From contig CAVPUV010000015.1 of assembly GCA_963708905.1 (NCBI GenBank), positions 1 through 64,000 on the forward strand: DNA of 64,000 nucleotides. The letters run 5' to 3'. Below the pieces are notes generated by a model. That model saw only the letters and a program-made list of their open reading frames with translations, searched no databases and was not told the DNA's origin. Position numbers and translations under genes: made by a program. Source of the DNA: SHZL01 sp963708905 (GTDB taxonomy: Bacteria; Pseudomonadota; Gammaproteobacteria; Xanthomonadales; SZUA-36). This document shows positions 54,298-63,349 of the stretch, piece by piece. Each line of letters starts with the position of its first letter. Within the stretch, counting starts at the first letter, position 1.

Positions 54298-54776
54298 TAA
54301 TTAGTGCGCATCCGGAAATGGATGCACGCCAACGCGGCACATGGAAGTGCCGCCATTTTCAATGATGTAAGTCATTGAAAATGAGAGCGAAGCAAAACCA
54401 CGCTTTTGCTTCGCGATTCCATAACGGGCTGGGATGCCCGTTTATGGACAGACAATAATTAGTGCGCATCCGGAAATGGATGCACGCCAACGCGGCACAT
54501 GGAAGTGCCGCCATTTTCAATGATGTAAGTCATTGAAAATGAGAGCGAAGCAAAACCACGCTTTTGCTTCGCGATTCCATAACGGGCTGGGATGCCCGTT
54601 TATGGACAGACAATAATTAGTGCGCATCCGGAAATGGATGCACGCCAACGCGGCACATGGAAGTGCCGCCATTTTCAATGATGTAAGTCATTGAAAATGA
54701 GAGCGAAGCAAAACCACGCTTTTGCTTCGCGATTCCATAACGGGCTGGGATGCCCGTTTATGGACAGACACTAAGA
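54298..54776. mobile_element. three tandem copies of a 152-bp hairpin-rich MITE
   Basis: Units at 54304-54455, 54462-54613 and 54620-54771 are essentially identical; each is preceded by TAATTA, giving a 158-bp period. Each unit contains five successive hairpins (GCATCC/GGATGC; GGCAC/GTGCC; 12 bp around CATTTTCAATGA; 11 bp around GCGAAGCAAAA; CGGGC/GCCCG). The right end GCCCGTTTATGGACAGACAC is nearly the same as that of the ISNCY-like element (GCCCGTTTATGGATGGACAC). Confidence 0.92.
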
Positions 54777-54800
54777 AGACGGGGCCCGAGGGCCCCGTCT
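54777..54800 (-). terminator. GC-rich terminator hairpin
   Basis: AGACGGGGCC and GGCCCCGTCT pair around a CGAG loop. On the minus strand it follows the secreted-protein gene by about 28 bp and is followed by TTC, so it probably ends that transcript. Confidence 0.7.
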
Positions 54801-54827
54801 GTTTCCTGCTGATGACCATTCCGCCGG

Positions 54828-56114
54828 TCACCCATTCGGTTTTCCGACATCGCTCTGCGCCCGCTGACTGACGATGCAACCGGAGATCTCATCCAGCTGT
54901 TCTTCCGTCAGGCAGGTCAGGCCTGCCAGGGACACTTCAGTGGCGTGAGCAACGCAACTGACATACTCACCGTGGTTGCGCCAAATGTCAGTCGGCGGGC
55001 ATGCCGCATCCACCGATTCTCCGGCGATGTTGCAAACTCCAGGGTCATCAACAGACACGGCCAGATCCATGGCCACGAAACTATGGCAATCAACCACCGA
55101 TTCGTAGTTCACGTCGGCGAAGACGTCGCCGGGGCTCATCGCCGCGCCGACATCGTTGATATCATCGTCCCAATAACAACTGGTGTTGGCGCTGTCGAGG
55201 TATGAGCAAGTCCCGGCAGCGAACGCCCCGGTGCCGCCATCCAGCGAGCCGTCGAAACTCACTGCGCCAGCTCCTGCGGCGAACTCGATCAACTCATCAG
55301 AGTCGCCAACGATTTGCCCATTGCCGACAACGGGTATCCAGGTGGCCGAGACGGTGCCACCCGCCTCGAAGCCCTCCAGCGTCTGGTGCAGCGTCTCACC
55401 GGACTCGTTGGTCACGGCCAGTCCCTCATAGCTGACCACGGCCTTGGCGGTCGCTGCAGGATCCGAATCCGCATAGGTGATGACCAGCGAAACACCTTCG
55501 GTGAAATCGCTACCCACGAAGTTGTTGTCACCGGGAAAGCCGGAGACGGCATAGACGCCATTGCCAGGGGAGGTGACCAGGCTTGTCACGTCCGCGCTCC
55601 AGGCTACGGTGTTAGCCTGGGGGAAGCAGGGCGTTTCCGCGGCAAATCCCACCATGTCTCCGCTGATGACATTGCTATCGAAGGAAATGGTTTTACCGGT
55701 TTCCGATGCCTGGTCGTTATCGGTGAGCACGGTCCAGTAGAGCCGGGCGCTGACGACGGTCGCGGTGTCCGGGACTCCGGATATGCTGATCTCGCCGGAG
55801 TTTCCATTACCGGCGGCGTTGGCGGCGATCGGCGTTCCGGCCGTGGTGACGTCTCCACAGACCAGGGTCCGGCCCCTGAACAACATGGGATCGGCGAAAT
55901 CGGGCTCGCCGCTAATGGGTTCGTCGGTAATTGGCAGCTCGGGCGCAGGTCCGGTGCTGCCATCATCCTGGGCCAACGCATGGCCGCAGGCCCATACCAA
56001 GGCGAAGCCGAGCAACAACAGACGGATGGTGGCCGATCGGGTGTTGACGGCCGGGATGCTCAAAACGCAGGTCTCCTTGAAGGCTGGGAAGGCTGGTCGC
56101 AAATTTGACTTCAT
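54828..56114 (-). CDS. large secreted protein of unknown function
   Basis: A 428-residue protein with a signal peptide (LLLLGFALVWACGHALA). It has a beta-rich body with repeated Gly/Asp strands (SARLYWTVLTDNDQASE, NGVYAVSGFPGDNNFVGSDF, GVSLVITYADSDP) like bacterial DUF3344-type extracellular domains, and several Cys pairs that could form disulfides. The ATG at 56114 has AAGGAG seven bases upstream. No adhesin or enzyme motif is certain. It is followed by a terminator. Confidence 0.82.
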   Translation of the reverse strand: MKSNLRPAFPAFKETCVLSIPAVNTRSATIRLLLLGFALVWACGHALAQDDGSTGPAPELPITDEPISGEPDFADPMLFRGRTLVCGDVTTAGTPIAANAAGNGNSGEISISGVPDTATVVSARLYWTVLTDNDQASETGKTISFDSNVISGDMVGFAAETPCFPQANTVAWSADVTSLVTSPGNGVYAVSGFPGDNNFVGSDFTEGVSLVITYADSDPAATAKAVVSYEGLAVTNESGETLHQTLEGFEAGGTVSATWIPVVGNGQIVGDSDELIEFAAGAGAVSFDGSLDGGTGAFAAGTCSYLDSANTSCYWDDDINDVGAAMSPGDVFADVNYESVVDCHSFVAMDLAVSVDDPGVCNIAGESVDAACPPTDIWRNHGEYVSCVAHATEVSLAGLTCLTEEQLDEISGCIVSQRAQSDVGKPNG

Positions 56115-56404
56115 GATGTGTCTCCTTATCTGGTAGATTTGGTAGCAGTTTCCGAAAGCTGGATGCATTCGCTTGGCAGGCATCCAAAAAAATGCCGCGC
56201 AACATGAAGAGGGCGCGCCGCGCGGCACAAGGGGTCCACCGACTCCGTTATTCTCAAAGATGTAATTCTCAAAGATGTCGATTTCTCCGGTCAGTTACGG
56301 GATCAGCAGAACCACGAACACTTCAGCACCGACCTTTTGCGGTTCGCAGGGCGCGCGTCGCGATGTGCGATGCGCGCGCCCTGCGCGGGTGGCGATGTGT
56401 TGAT

Positions 56405-56662
56405 TCAGCTGTTTGCCGTTTCATACTCATTGCGGTTGACGATTCCATCCTGGTTGGCATCAACGTCTGGGAAAGCGTTTGCCAACCAGGTGCCTTTGGC
56501 TTCGGCCGGTGTAATCAAACCGTCGCGGTTGAGGTCCACGGTCTCGAAATTCGGCTTGGTCGTGGCTGTGGAATCCTCAGGTTCCGCGGCGTAAGCAGAT
56601 AGCGCGATGCAGGCTAGCCCGGCAGCCAGGAAACCGGCAAAAACAAGTTTGAAGTGAGTCAT
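56405..56662 (-). CDS. periplasmic EF-hand protein
   Basis: An 85-residue protein with a signal peptide (FLAAGLACIALSAYA) and two EF-hand loops, DLNRDGLITPAEA and DVDANQDGIVNRNEY, each with the expected Asp/Asn ligands and Glu at the last position. It would bind two calcium ions in the periplasm. AGGAGG precedes the ATG. Confidence 0.92.
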   Translation of the reverse strand: MTHFKLVFAGFLAAGLACIALSAYAAEPEDSTATTKPNFETVDLNRDGLITPAEAKGTWLANAFPDVDANQDGIVNRNEYETANS

Positions 56663-56963
56663 AACTTAACCTCCTGTTACGAGATTGGCGCGCTCGCTGA
56701 GCACGCAGCTTTTGATATTGCAATTACCGTGCCGATGCGCCTCAGGCCTTGATTTCACTGGCCCTGCCGCTGCCAACCACGCTGCGGGAAGGTGCCCGAC
56801 TGTTGTCATTTGGCGACGCCTGCGCTTCGAACTCTTCGCTCCAGGCCTGCAATCCAGGCTGCCAAACGCTTTGGCGCCGGGCTTGGCGTGGTATTCTTTG
56901 GGGTGTCACCACTTGACGACATGGCCTGCCAGGTATGCCTACACGTAGTTCGAGTCCGGGGTT
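56663..56963. other. divergent promoter region
   Basis: A 300-bp gap lies between the EF-hand gene (minus) and the sensor kinase gene (plus). It should contain two promoters facing away from each other, but no clear elements or other genes can be seen. Confidence 0.5.
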
Positions 56964-58388
56964 ATGAAACGACGTCGATCGCCAACACTGCTCGGCTATA
57001 TCCTGCTTGGGTTCGGGCTCGTGGCGATGCCACTTGTGGCCTCGATCGTAACCGCCATAGCCCAGGTCGACCGGCTGGCCCGCGAAAGCCGCAGCGACAT
57101 GATGTCCGTGCAGCAGAACACGGTGGCAAGCAGGGGCCTGGTGGAACGCACCACTTCCATGGAGCGCAACGCGCGCCAGTACCAGGCTCTGCAGGACCCC
57201 TCTTTCAGGAGCCTTTACGAAGAACATCGCAACGCAGCACGCGCTTTGCTCGACCAGCTTGCCGCCCAGGCTCAGGGTGTGGAAATATCGGCAGCCGTTT
57301 CCCGTGTCAGCCGATCCGAACAGCGCGTTACCGCCTTGCTCGACGCCTCCGCCGGCACCGCCGGCACAAAGAAACTCCTGACTGCACTGGATGCGTTGCG
57401 CAAAGACGTCATGGCCGTGGTAAGGCTACAGAACGCCATTTCCAGGACCATGGCCAGTTCGTTGCCGGATAAGGCGAACAGCCTGCAGCGGACCCTGATC
57501 GTACAGGCCGCTCTGGTCATACCGGTTTCTATAAGCCTGGCGGTGATTCTGTTTATCGTCGTCGCGCCGCCCTTGCGGCAGCTCGGACACGGTATACGGG
57601 CGCTGGGCCGCGGCGCACTCGGTGAGTCGATTCAGATCAGGGGCGTGCGCGACCTGGAAGAACTGGGACAGCGACTGGAATGGCTGCGCATACGGCTGGT
57701 CGAACTCGAAACCCAGAAGGCGCAGTTCCTGCGCAATGTTTCGCATGAGCTGAAGACGCCGTTGACCAACATTCGAGAGGGAGCTGAATTGCTGTTCGAG
57801 GAAAGCAATGAGGATGTGCCGAAGGACCTGGCCCTGCTTGCACAAATCGTGCAACGCAACAGCATCCGCTTGCAGCAAATGATCGAGGCGCTGCTGCGTT
57901 ATGGCGCCGAGGGCGACCTCACGGCCGGGCAGGCTGATCAGGCGCTGCGCCTCGACCATCTGGTGATGGAGCTTATCGAGCAGCACGCACTGGACGCTGC
58001 CGCGCACTCCGTTCGGATCGAGCATGCTCTGGAAGCTGTGCAGGTGGTGGGGAATCCCAAGCGCCTTCAGGTCATAGTGGAAAACCTGTTGTCAAATGCG
58101 CTGAAATACACGCCGCCCGGAGGACACATCGAGGTCCGCTTGAAGCAGGAAACCGGAGAAATCAAGCTGGACGTGCGGGATACGGGCCCCGGTGTCGCCG
58201 AGGAGGATCGTAGCCGTGTCTTTGAATGGTTTTACGCCGGGCCGCGGCCGCCAGGCTCGATCGTCGCCGGCTCGGGAATGGGTTTGGCAATCGCTCAGGA
58301 GTATGCTGTGCAACATGACGGGCGTATCGATCTGCTGCCAACGACCGAAGGCGCGCATTTCCGATTGACCTTGCGGACGAAAGCATGA
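56964..58388 (+). CDS. sensor histidine kinase, GlrK/QseE-like
   Basis: A 474-residue membrane histidine kinase. Two transmembrane segments (near residues 12-30 and 170-195) flank a periplasmic helical domain; a HAMP-like region follows; the phospho-acceptor box is FLRNVSHELKTPLTNIREG, the N box VENLLSNALKYTPPGG, and G boxes DVRDTGPGV and GSGMGLAIAQEYA. Gene order with the lipoprotein and sigma-54 regulator downstream matches glrK-qseG-glrR. It overlaps the next gene by 4 bp. Confidence 0.92.
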   Translation: MKRRRSPTLLGYILLGFGLVAMPLVASIVTAIAQVDRLARESRSDMMSVQQNTVASRGLVERTTSMERNARQYQALQDPSFRSLYEEHRNAARALLDQLAAQAQGVEISAAVSRVSRSEQRVTALLDASAGTAGTKKLLTALDALRKDVMAVVRLQNAISRTMASSLPDKANSLQRTLIVQAALVIPVSISLAVILFIVVAPPLRQLGHGIRALGRGALGESIQIRGVRDLEELGQRLEWLRIRLVELETQKAQFLRNVSHELKTPLTNIREGAELLFEESNEDVPKDLALLAQIVQRNSIRLQQMIEALLRYGAEGDLTAGQADQALRLDHLVMELIEQHALDAAAHSVRIEHALEAVQVVGNPKRLQVIVENLLSNALKYTPPGGHIEVRLKQETGEIKLDVRDTGPGVAEEDRSRVFEWFYAGPRPPGSIVAGSGMGLAIAQEYAVQHDGRIDLLPTTEGAHFRLTLRTKA

Positions 58389-58876
58389 TGATGAAGACGG
58401 TGCGACTGCTGTTTCCATGCCTGTGGCTCGCGGCTTGCCAGAGCGTGCCACCGGAGGCGGAGGCTTGGACAGAGTTTCTGACTCGAGTCGACCGCATGGA
58501 CGCGCCACAGTTGCAACTGGCGCGCGAAGCCGCCATGAAACAATACACCGATCTGGCGAATGACTCGAACCGTCTGCGGGCCGCTTACCTGTTGAGCCGG
58601 CCGGAAGCGTCCCTGCAGCAGCTGGAGCAGAGCCGTGAAATACTGGCGGGCATTTCTGCCGGCAGTGACCTGGCTGCTTTGGGCGCGCTGATGGACGGAG
58701 AAATTCAGCGGACCGTGGAAGCGCAAAAGTCGGAGCTTGGGACCCAGCAGCTGCAGTTGCGGCTGGTTGAACTGCAGGGCCAACTCGGCGAGCTGCAAAA
58801 GCAACTGAACGCTCTGAAGGAGATCGAGCAGGAAATGGGCAAGAGTCAGCAAGAGGCCGACGAGGTGCATCCGTGA
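58385..58876 (+). CDS. QseG/YfhG-like lipoprotein
   Basis: A 163-residue protein with a lipobox (PCLWLAAC) and an N-terminal Ser/Pro-rich spacer, followed by a long coiled coil (ELGTQQLQLRLVELQGQLGE). In enterobacteria the equivalent protein sits between GlrK and GlrR and assists the kinase at the membrane. It overlaps both neighbours by 4 bp. Confidence 0.82.
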   Translation: MMMKTVRLLFPCLWLAACQSVPPEAEAWTEFLTRVDRMDAPQLQLAREAAMKQYTDLANDSNRLRAAYLLSRPEASLQQLEQSREILAGISAGSDLAALGALMDGEIQRTVEAQKSELGTQQLQLRLVELQGQLGELQKQLNALKEIEQEMGKSQQEADEVHP

Positions 58877-60243
58877 ACCCGTCGTCGACTGTCCTGGTCG
58901 TCGATGACGACACTGACCTGCTGCAGCTGCTGACCTTGCGCCTGCAGCGAGCGGGCTTTGCGGTCCAGACTGCGACCAGCGGCGAAGACGCCCTGAAACG
59001 CCTGGCGGAGCGCCAGCCGCGGGCCGTGATTACCGATCTCAAGTTGGATGGCCTCGACGGTCTCGAGCTGCTGGCCGAAATCGAGTCGCGGTATCCCGTG
59101 CTGCCGGTGGTGCTGATGACCGCGCACGGGACCATTCCGGATGCGGTCAAGGCGACCCGGCTTGGCGCCTACGCGTTCCTGACAAAACCCATCGATGATT
59201 CCGAACTCATCGCCTGTCTCAGGCAGGCTACGGCGCTTCAAGTAGTGGAGGCGCAAACTCCAGGCGAGGAAAACAGACCGGTTCCCTGGCGGTCTGAGAT
59301 CATAACGCGCAGTCCCGTTATGGAGTCGCTGCTGCGGCAGGCTGAGCTGGCCAGCGCCAGCGACGCGAGCATCCTCATTGAAAGCGCCAGCGGCACCGGC
59401 AAGGAATTGCTGGCGCGGGCCATTCACGCGGCCAGCCCGCGCTCGGACCAGCCGTTTGTGACGGTCAATTGTTCGGCCATTCCGGAATCGCTGTTTGAAA
59501 GCGAGGTTTTCGGCCATATGAAGGGCTCCTTTACCGGCGCGCACCAGGATCGACAGGGACTGTTCCAACAAGCTCACGCTGGAACACTGTTCCTTGACGA
59601 AGTCGGCGACATGCCGCTGGCCGGGCAGGTCAAGCTGTTACGTTCGCTGCAGCAACAGTCCGTGCGGCCGGTGGGTGCGACCCAGAGCATTCGGGTCGAT
59701 GTTCGGGTCATCGCGGCGACTCATCACGACCTTGAAGCCGACGTCGCGCGCGGGACATTCCGCGAGGACCTGTATTACCGGCTCAACGTCATCAAGATGA
59801 AGCTTCCGACACTCGATCAGCGGCGCGAAGATATCCCGTTGTTGGCCGAGCATTTTCTGCGAAAATTCAAGACCGACGGCGTGGCGACCGGTTTCAGCCC
59901 AGGCGCGATGGAAATCCTGGTGGCCGCGAATTGGCCCGGCAACGTCCGCCAGCTCGCCAACATCGTGCAGCATTGCATGGTCCTGTGCCGCTCGTCTTTG
60001 ATACCGAAGAGCTTTGTGCAGCAGGCGCTCCAGGGCAAGGTCAGGCGGCGTGCGTCCTTCGCCAAGGCCCGGGACCAGTTCGAATACGAGTATCTGTCAA
60101 GCCTGCTCAAGACTACCGGGGGAAACGTGGCGCAAGCGGCGCGACTGGCGGACCGCAACCGGTCGGAGTTCTACAAATTGCTGACCAGGCATGCACTGAA
60201 TCCTGCCGATTACCGGGACAAGGGAGGTGCCGCAGGGACTTGA
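58873..60243 (+). CDS. sigma-54-dependent response regulator, GlrR/QseF-like
   Basis: A 456-residue NtrC-type regulator. The receiver domain shows VLVVDDDTDLLQ and the phospho-Asp in VITDLKLDGLDG; the AAA+ domain has ESASGTGKELLARA, the sigma-54 contact loop GSFTGA (instead of GAFTGA) and LFLDEVGDM; the C-terminal Fis-like helix-turn-helix is GNVAQAARLADRNRSEFYKL. The GTG at 58873 is in frame with the domain and overlaps the lipoprotein gene. Confidence 0.94.
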   Translation: MNPSSTVLVVDDDTDLLQLLTLRLQRAGFAVQTATSGEDALKRLAERQPRAVITDLKLDGLDGLELLAEIESRYPVLPVVLMTAHGTIPDAVKATRLGAYAFLTKPIDDSELIACLRQATALQVVEAQTPGEENRPVPWRSEIITRSPVMESLLRQAELASASDASILIESASGTGKELLARAIHAASPRSDQPFVTVNCSAIPESLFESEVFGHMKGSFTGAHQDRQGLFQQAHAGTLFLDEVGDMPLAGQVKLLRSLQQQSVRPVGATQSIRVDVRVIAATHHDLEADVARGTFREDLYYRLNVIKMKLPTLDQRREDIPLLAEHFLRKFKTDGVATGFSPGAMEILVAANWPGNVRQLANIVQHCMVLCRSSLIPKSFVQQALQGKVRRRASFAKARDQFEYEYLSSLLKTTGGNVAQAARLADRNRSEFYKLLTRHALNPADYRDKGGAAGT

Positions 60244-60327
60244 GGGGTACGCAGGGCTCCTGCGTTATGCAATAGCAACCGACTCGGGATTTCAACCGTG
60301 GTCAGAATGCATGATGCATCAGCCTTT

Positions 60328-60936
60328 TTATAGCAGAGTTTCCAGCAGCAACCGTGCCGCCAGCGCCAGCAGGATAATGCCGAACAAGCGTTCGAACCAG
60401 ATCGCGTGGCGTTTTAATTTATCCAGCCAACGCGGGCTGGAGAACAGCCAGGCCACGACAAGATACCAGGCCGTATCGATAGACCAAGCCGTGGCGGCAT
60501 AGCCGAAGCGGGCGAACAGGCCCGTCTCGGGGCCAATGACCTGACTGAAAAGGGCGATGAAAAACACCGCGATCTTGGGATTGAGAAATACAATCAGAAA
60601 TCCATCCCGCGCGGCGCTGGCGTGGGCGGGTGGTTGCTCACTTTGAGGCGGTGCCTTTGCCAGTAAACCGCGCATACCCAGCCATGCCAGGTAGGCTGCT
60701 CCGACCCATTGAAAAGCCCGAAACAAGCCTGGTGAGGTGGTGATCAGGAACGCCAGTCCGGAAATGCAGGCGAAGGCATAGAGACCGACACCGGCGCCGT
60801 GGGCGATTGCGGCAGTGCAGCCATTGCGTCGTCCGCCGCTGAGCGTGTGCCGCAGCACCACGGCCAGTGAAGGGCCGGGCGACATTGCGCCCAGCATGAC
60901 AATCGAGACGACGGTAAGCCAGGTGGCGATGTTCAT
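60328..60936 (-). CDS. LysE family translocator
   Basis: A 202-residue membrane exporter of the LysE/RhtB family, with six predicted helices and the N-terminal MLGAMSPGPSLAVVLRHTLS motif. FLNPKIAVFFIALF is the usual second signature. It exports amino acids or related compounds; the specific one is unknown. Confidence 0.93.
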   Translation of the reverse strand: MNIATWLTVVSIVMLGAMSPGPSLAVVLRHTLSGGRRNGCTAAIAHGAGVGLYAFACISGLAFLITTSPGLFRAFQWVGAAYLAWLGMRGLLAKAPPQSEQPPAHASAARDGFLIVFLNPKIAVFFIALFSQVIGPETGLFARFGYAATAWSIDTAWYLVVAWLFSSPRWLDKLKRHAIWFERLFGIILLALAARLLLETLL

Positions 60937-61132
60937 TGGCGGTCGCTGTTCATGTGTTCTTTCTCATGCAATCCCGGTGGCCATGCAAGGCTAGCATACC
61001 GGGCAGCGTAAGCGGCACCTGGGAAACTGCAGGTATCTTCAAGAAAAAGGGCGATAGCGTGCATAATGGACCATTCAGGAAAGCTCTGAATAAATCAGAG
61101 TTCCCGTGGAATGACGGGCAGAAATAGGAGCC

Positions 61133-62992
61133 GTGATTCTTTCTTACTTGAGGCAGTGTCGAGTCATGAAACCAGACAAAGCTGCACTTGAACCATCGAT
61201 CAGCCGCTATATCTGGGAGAGCAGGTACCGCTGGGTGCAGGATCATGCGGTCATGGAACACAGCATTGAAGACACCTGGCTGCGGGTGGCCCGGGCCGCC
61301 GCAGCGGTGGAACACAAAAATCAGGATTTCTGGCAACAGCAGTTCCTCGGCGTGCTCAGGGATTTCCGCTTTCTGCCGGGCGGGAGAATTCTCGCCGGCG
61401 CCGGTACCAAGCAGAACGTCACCCTGTTCAATTGTTTCGTCATGGGCATCATCGAGGATGATATGGCGAGCATTTTTGATGGCCTCAAGGAAGGGGCGCT
61501 GACCATGCAGGCGGGCGGTGGCGTGGGCTACGACTTTTCCACCCTGCGTCCGCGCGGTTCCGTGGCCAAAGCGAGCGGCAATATTGCATCGGGTCCCGTA
61601 TCTTACATGCAGGTGTGGAATGCGATGTGCGAGACCTTGTTGTCCACCGGCGCCCGCCGCGGCGCCATGATCGCCAGCTTGCGCTGCGATCATCCCGACA
61701 TCGAGTTGTTCATCGATGCCAAGCGCAGCCGGGGCGCTTTAAACCACTTTAACCTGTCGCTGCAGATCACTGACGAGTTTATGCGGGCAGTGGCGGCCAA
61801 CGCCGACTGGCCGCTGGTCTTTCCGCACGATTCCACCCATGATGACGAGGGGCTGGAGATGGTCATGCGCCCCTGGCCCGGCCAGGCCGGCCCGGTTCCC
61901 TGTGCCGTGCTGGCGCGTCGATCTGCGGCGGACTTGTGGCAGCGCATCATGCGCTCGAATTACACCACTGCCGAGCCCGGCGTATTGTTCATTGACCGGA
62001 TCAATGCGCTGAACAATCTTGCCTGGCGTGAGCACATCAGCTGCACCAATCCCTGCGGCGAAATTCCACTGCCGCCCTACGGGGCCTGCAACCTGGGTTC
62101 GCTGAATTTGACCCGGTTCGTGAGCGATCCATTTACCCCCGAAGCCCGTTTTGACTTGGCGGCCATAAGTGACTCTGCCACCGTGGCGACCCGGTTCCTG
62201 GACAACATCATCGATGCTTCCCGGTTTCCGCTGCAGCGCCAGGCGGAGCAAGCGCGGGGCAGCAGACGAATCGGTCTCGGCATCACCGGTCTGGCCGATG
62301 CGCTGATCATGGCGGGTCTGCATTATGATTCGGAAGCGGGCCGGCGGCAGGCGGCCACGATCATGGCGACGGTTTGTCACGCGGCTTATCGCTGCTCGAT
62401 AGACCTGGCTGGCGAAAAAGGAGCGTTTCCATTCCTGGACCGGAAAGCCTACCTTGGCAGCGGGTTCCTGCAATCGATGCCTGAAGACATCGTTGCGGCC
62501 ATCGCTGCCCGCGGTATCCGCAACAGCCATTTGACGGCCATCGCGCCCACCGGCACGATCAGCCTGCTGGCGGGAAATATCTCCAGCGGCGCCGAACCTG
62601 TGTTCGATTTCAGGCTGACTCGCCGGATACTTGACCGGCAGGGTCATTATCAGGACTTCGAGCTCGAAGATTATGCCCACAGGCAGTGGTGTGACCAGGG
62701 CCACAATGCGATGGAATTACCGGAGCCGTTCGCCACCGCACAAACCGTGTCACCACGCGCGCAGCTGTTGATGCAAAGTGCGCTGCAGGCCTTCGTCGAT
62801 AATGCCATCTCCAAGACCATCACGGTTCCCCATGACTACCCGTTCGATGAGTTCCGGAATCTGTACCAACTGGCCTGGCAACAGGGTTTGAAAGGCTGCA
62901 CCACCTTTCGCATCGGCACGGAACGAGGGGAAGTCCTCAGGCCCCGGAGCGACCCGGACCAGGCTGCAGGCGCTTGCTGCGTCGCTGCGTGA
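61133..62992 (+). CDS. nrdJ: adenosylcobalamin-dependent ribonucleotide reductase (class II)
   Basis: A 619-residue class II reductase. The redox Cys lies in TLFNCFVMGI, the thiyl radical Cys and Glu in CTNPCGEIPLPPYGACNLGS, and a Cys pair near the C-terminus (GACCVAA) can relay electrons. QAGGGVGYDFSTLRP and STGARRGAMIASL are further family blocks. The GTG at 61133 has AGGAG very close upstream; an ATG at 61166 is an alternative. The protein is short for the family because the usual zinc tail is reduced. Confidence 0.94.
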   Translation: MILSYLRQCRVMKPDKAALEPSISRYIWESRYRWVQDHAVMEHSIEDTWLRVARAAAAVEHKNQDFWQQQFLGVLRDFRFLPGGRILAGAGTKQNVTLFNCFVMGIIEDDMASIFDGLKEGALTMQAGGGVGYDFSTLRPRGSVAKASGNIASGPVSYMQVWNAMCETLLSTGARRGAMIASLRCDHPDIELFIDAKRSRGALNHFNLSLQITDEFMRAVAANADWPLVFPHDSTHDDEGLEMVMRPWPGQAGPVPCAVLARRSAADLWQRIMRSNYTTAEPGVLFIDRINALNNLAWREHISCTNPCGEIPLPPYGACNLGSLNLTRFVSDPFTPEARFDLAAISDSATVATRFLDNIIDASRFPLQRQAEQARGSRRIGLGITGLADALIMAGLHYDSEAGRRQAATIMATVCHAAYRCSIDLAGEKGAFPFLDRKAYLGSGFLQSMPEDIVAAIAARGIRNSHLTAIAPTGTISLLAGNISSGAEPVFDFRLTRRILDRQGHYQDFELEDYAHRQWCDQGHNAMELPEPFATAQTVSPRAQLLMQSALQAFVDNAISKTITVPHDYPFDEFRNLYQLAWQQGLKGCTTFRIGTERGEVLRPRSDPDQAAGACCVAA

Positions 62993-63002
62993 TGTTACAA
63001 GG

Positions 63003-63228
63003 CAGGGGGTCGTGTCTTGCTTCAGGGCCGTATGAAACAGGGAGAAGGTGAGACCGGGAACCGGTCGAGAAGCTGGCCTGGGCCATGTTTCATCCGAGCC
63101 TACAGGGCCGTATGAAACAGGGAGAAGGTGAGACCGGGAACCGGTCGAGAAGCTGGCCTGGGCCATGTTTCATCCGAGCCTACAGGGACGTACTTGCGGC
63201 GTGCCCTGAAGCAAGACACGACCTCCTG
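63003..63228. repeat. inverted-repeat element with two 80-bp tandem units
   Basis: Ends at 63003-63027 and 63204-63228 are inverted copies over 25 bp with one mismatch (core CGTGTCTTGCTTCAGGG). Inside, units 63023-63102 and 63103-63182 are identical and each contains GACCGGGAACCGGTC. It holds no gene and lies between nrdJ and the methyltransferase gene. Confidence 0.88.
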
Positions 63229-63349
63229 CTTGAAATAAGACACAACCCCCTGCGCGACCGGTCACGATGGGTTTACGTGGTTCCCCGCATAACGGCAAGT
63301 GCGAAAAACCCGTAGACTGAGAAACCCGGGTTTAGCCCGCGAGGGTTTG

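Noticed and set aside
54304..54771. CRISPR or phage repeat explanation for the triple array
   Set aside because: Units are adjacent without spacers, carry inverted-type ends and match an IS terminus, so a MITE array is the better reading.
58092..59150. 352-codon minus-strand frame across kinase, lipoprotein and regulator genes
   Set aside because: It overlaps three well-supported genes in the known glrK/qseG/glrR order.
61739..62704. 321-codon frame antisense to nrdJ
   Set aside because: The ribonucleotide reductase frame contains all catalytic cysteines.
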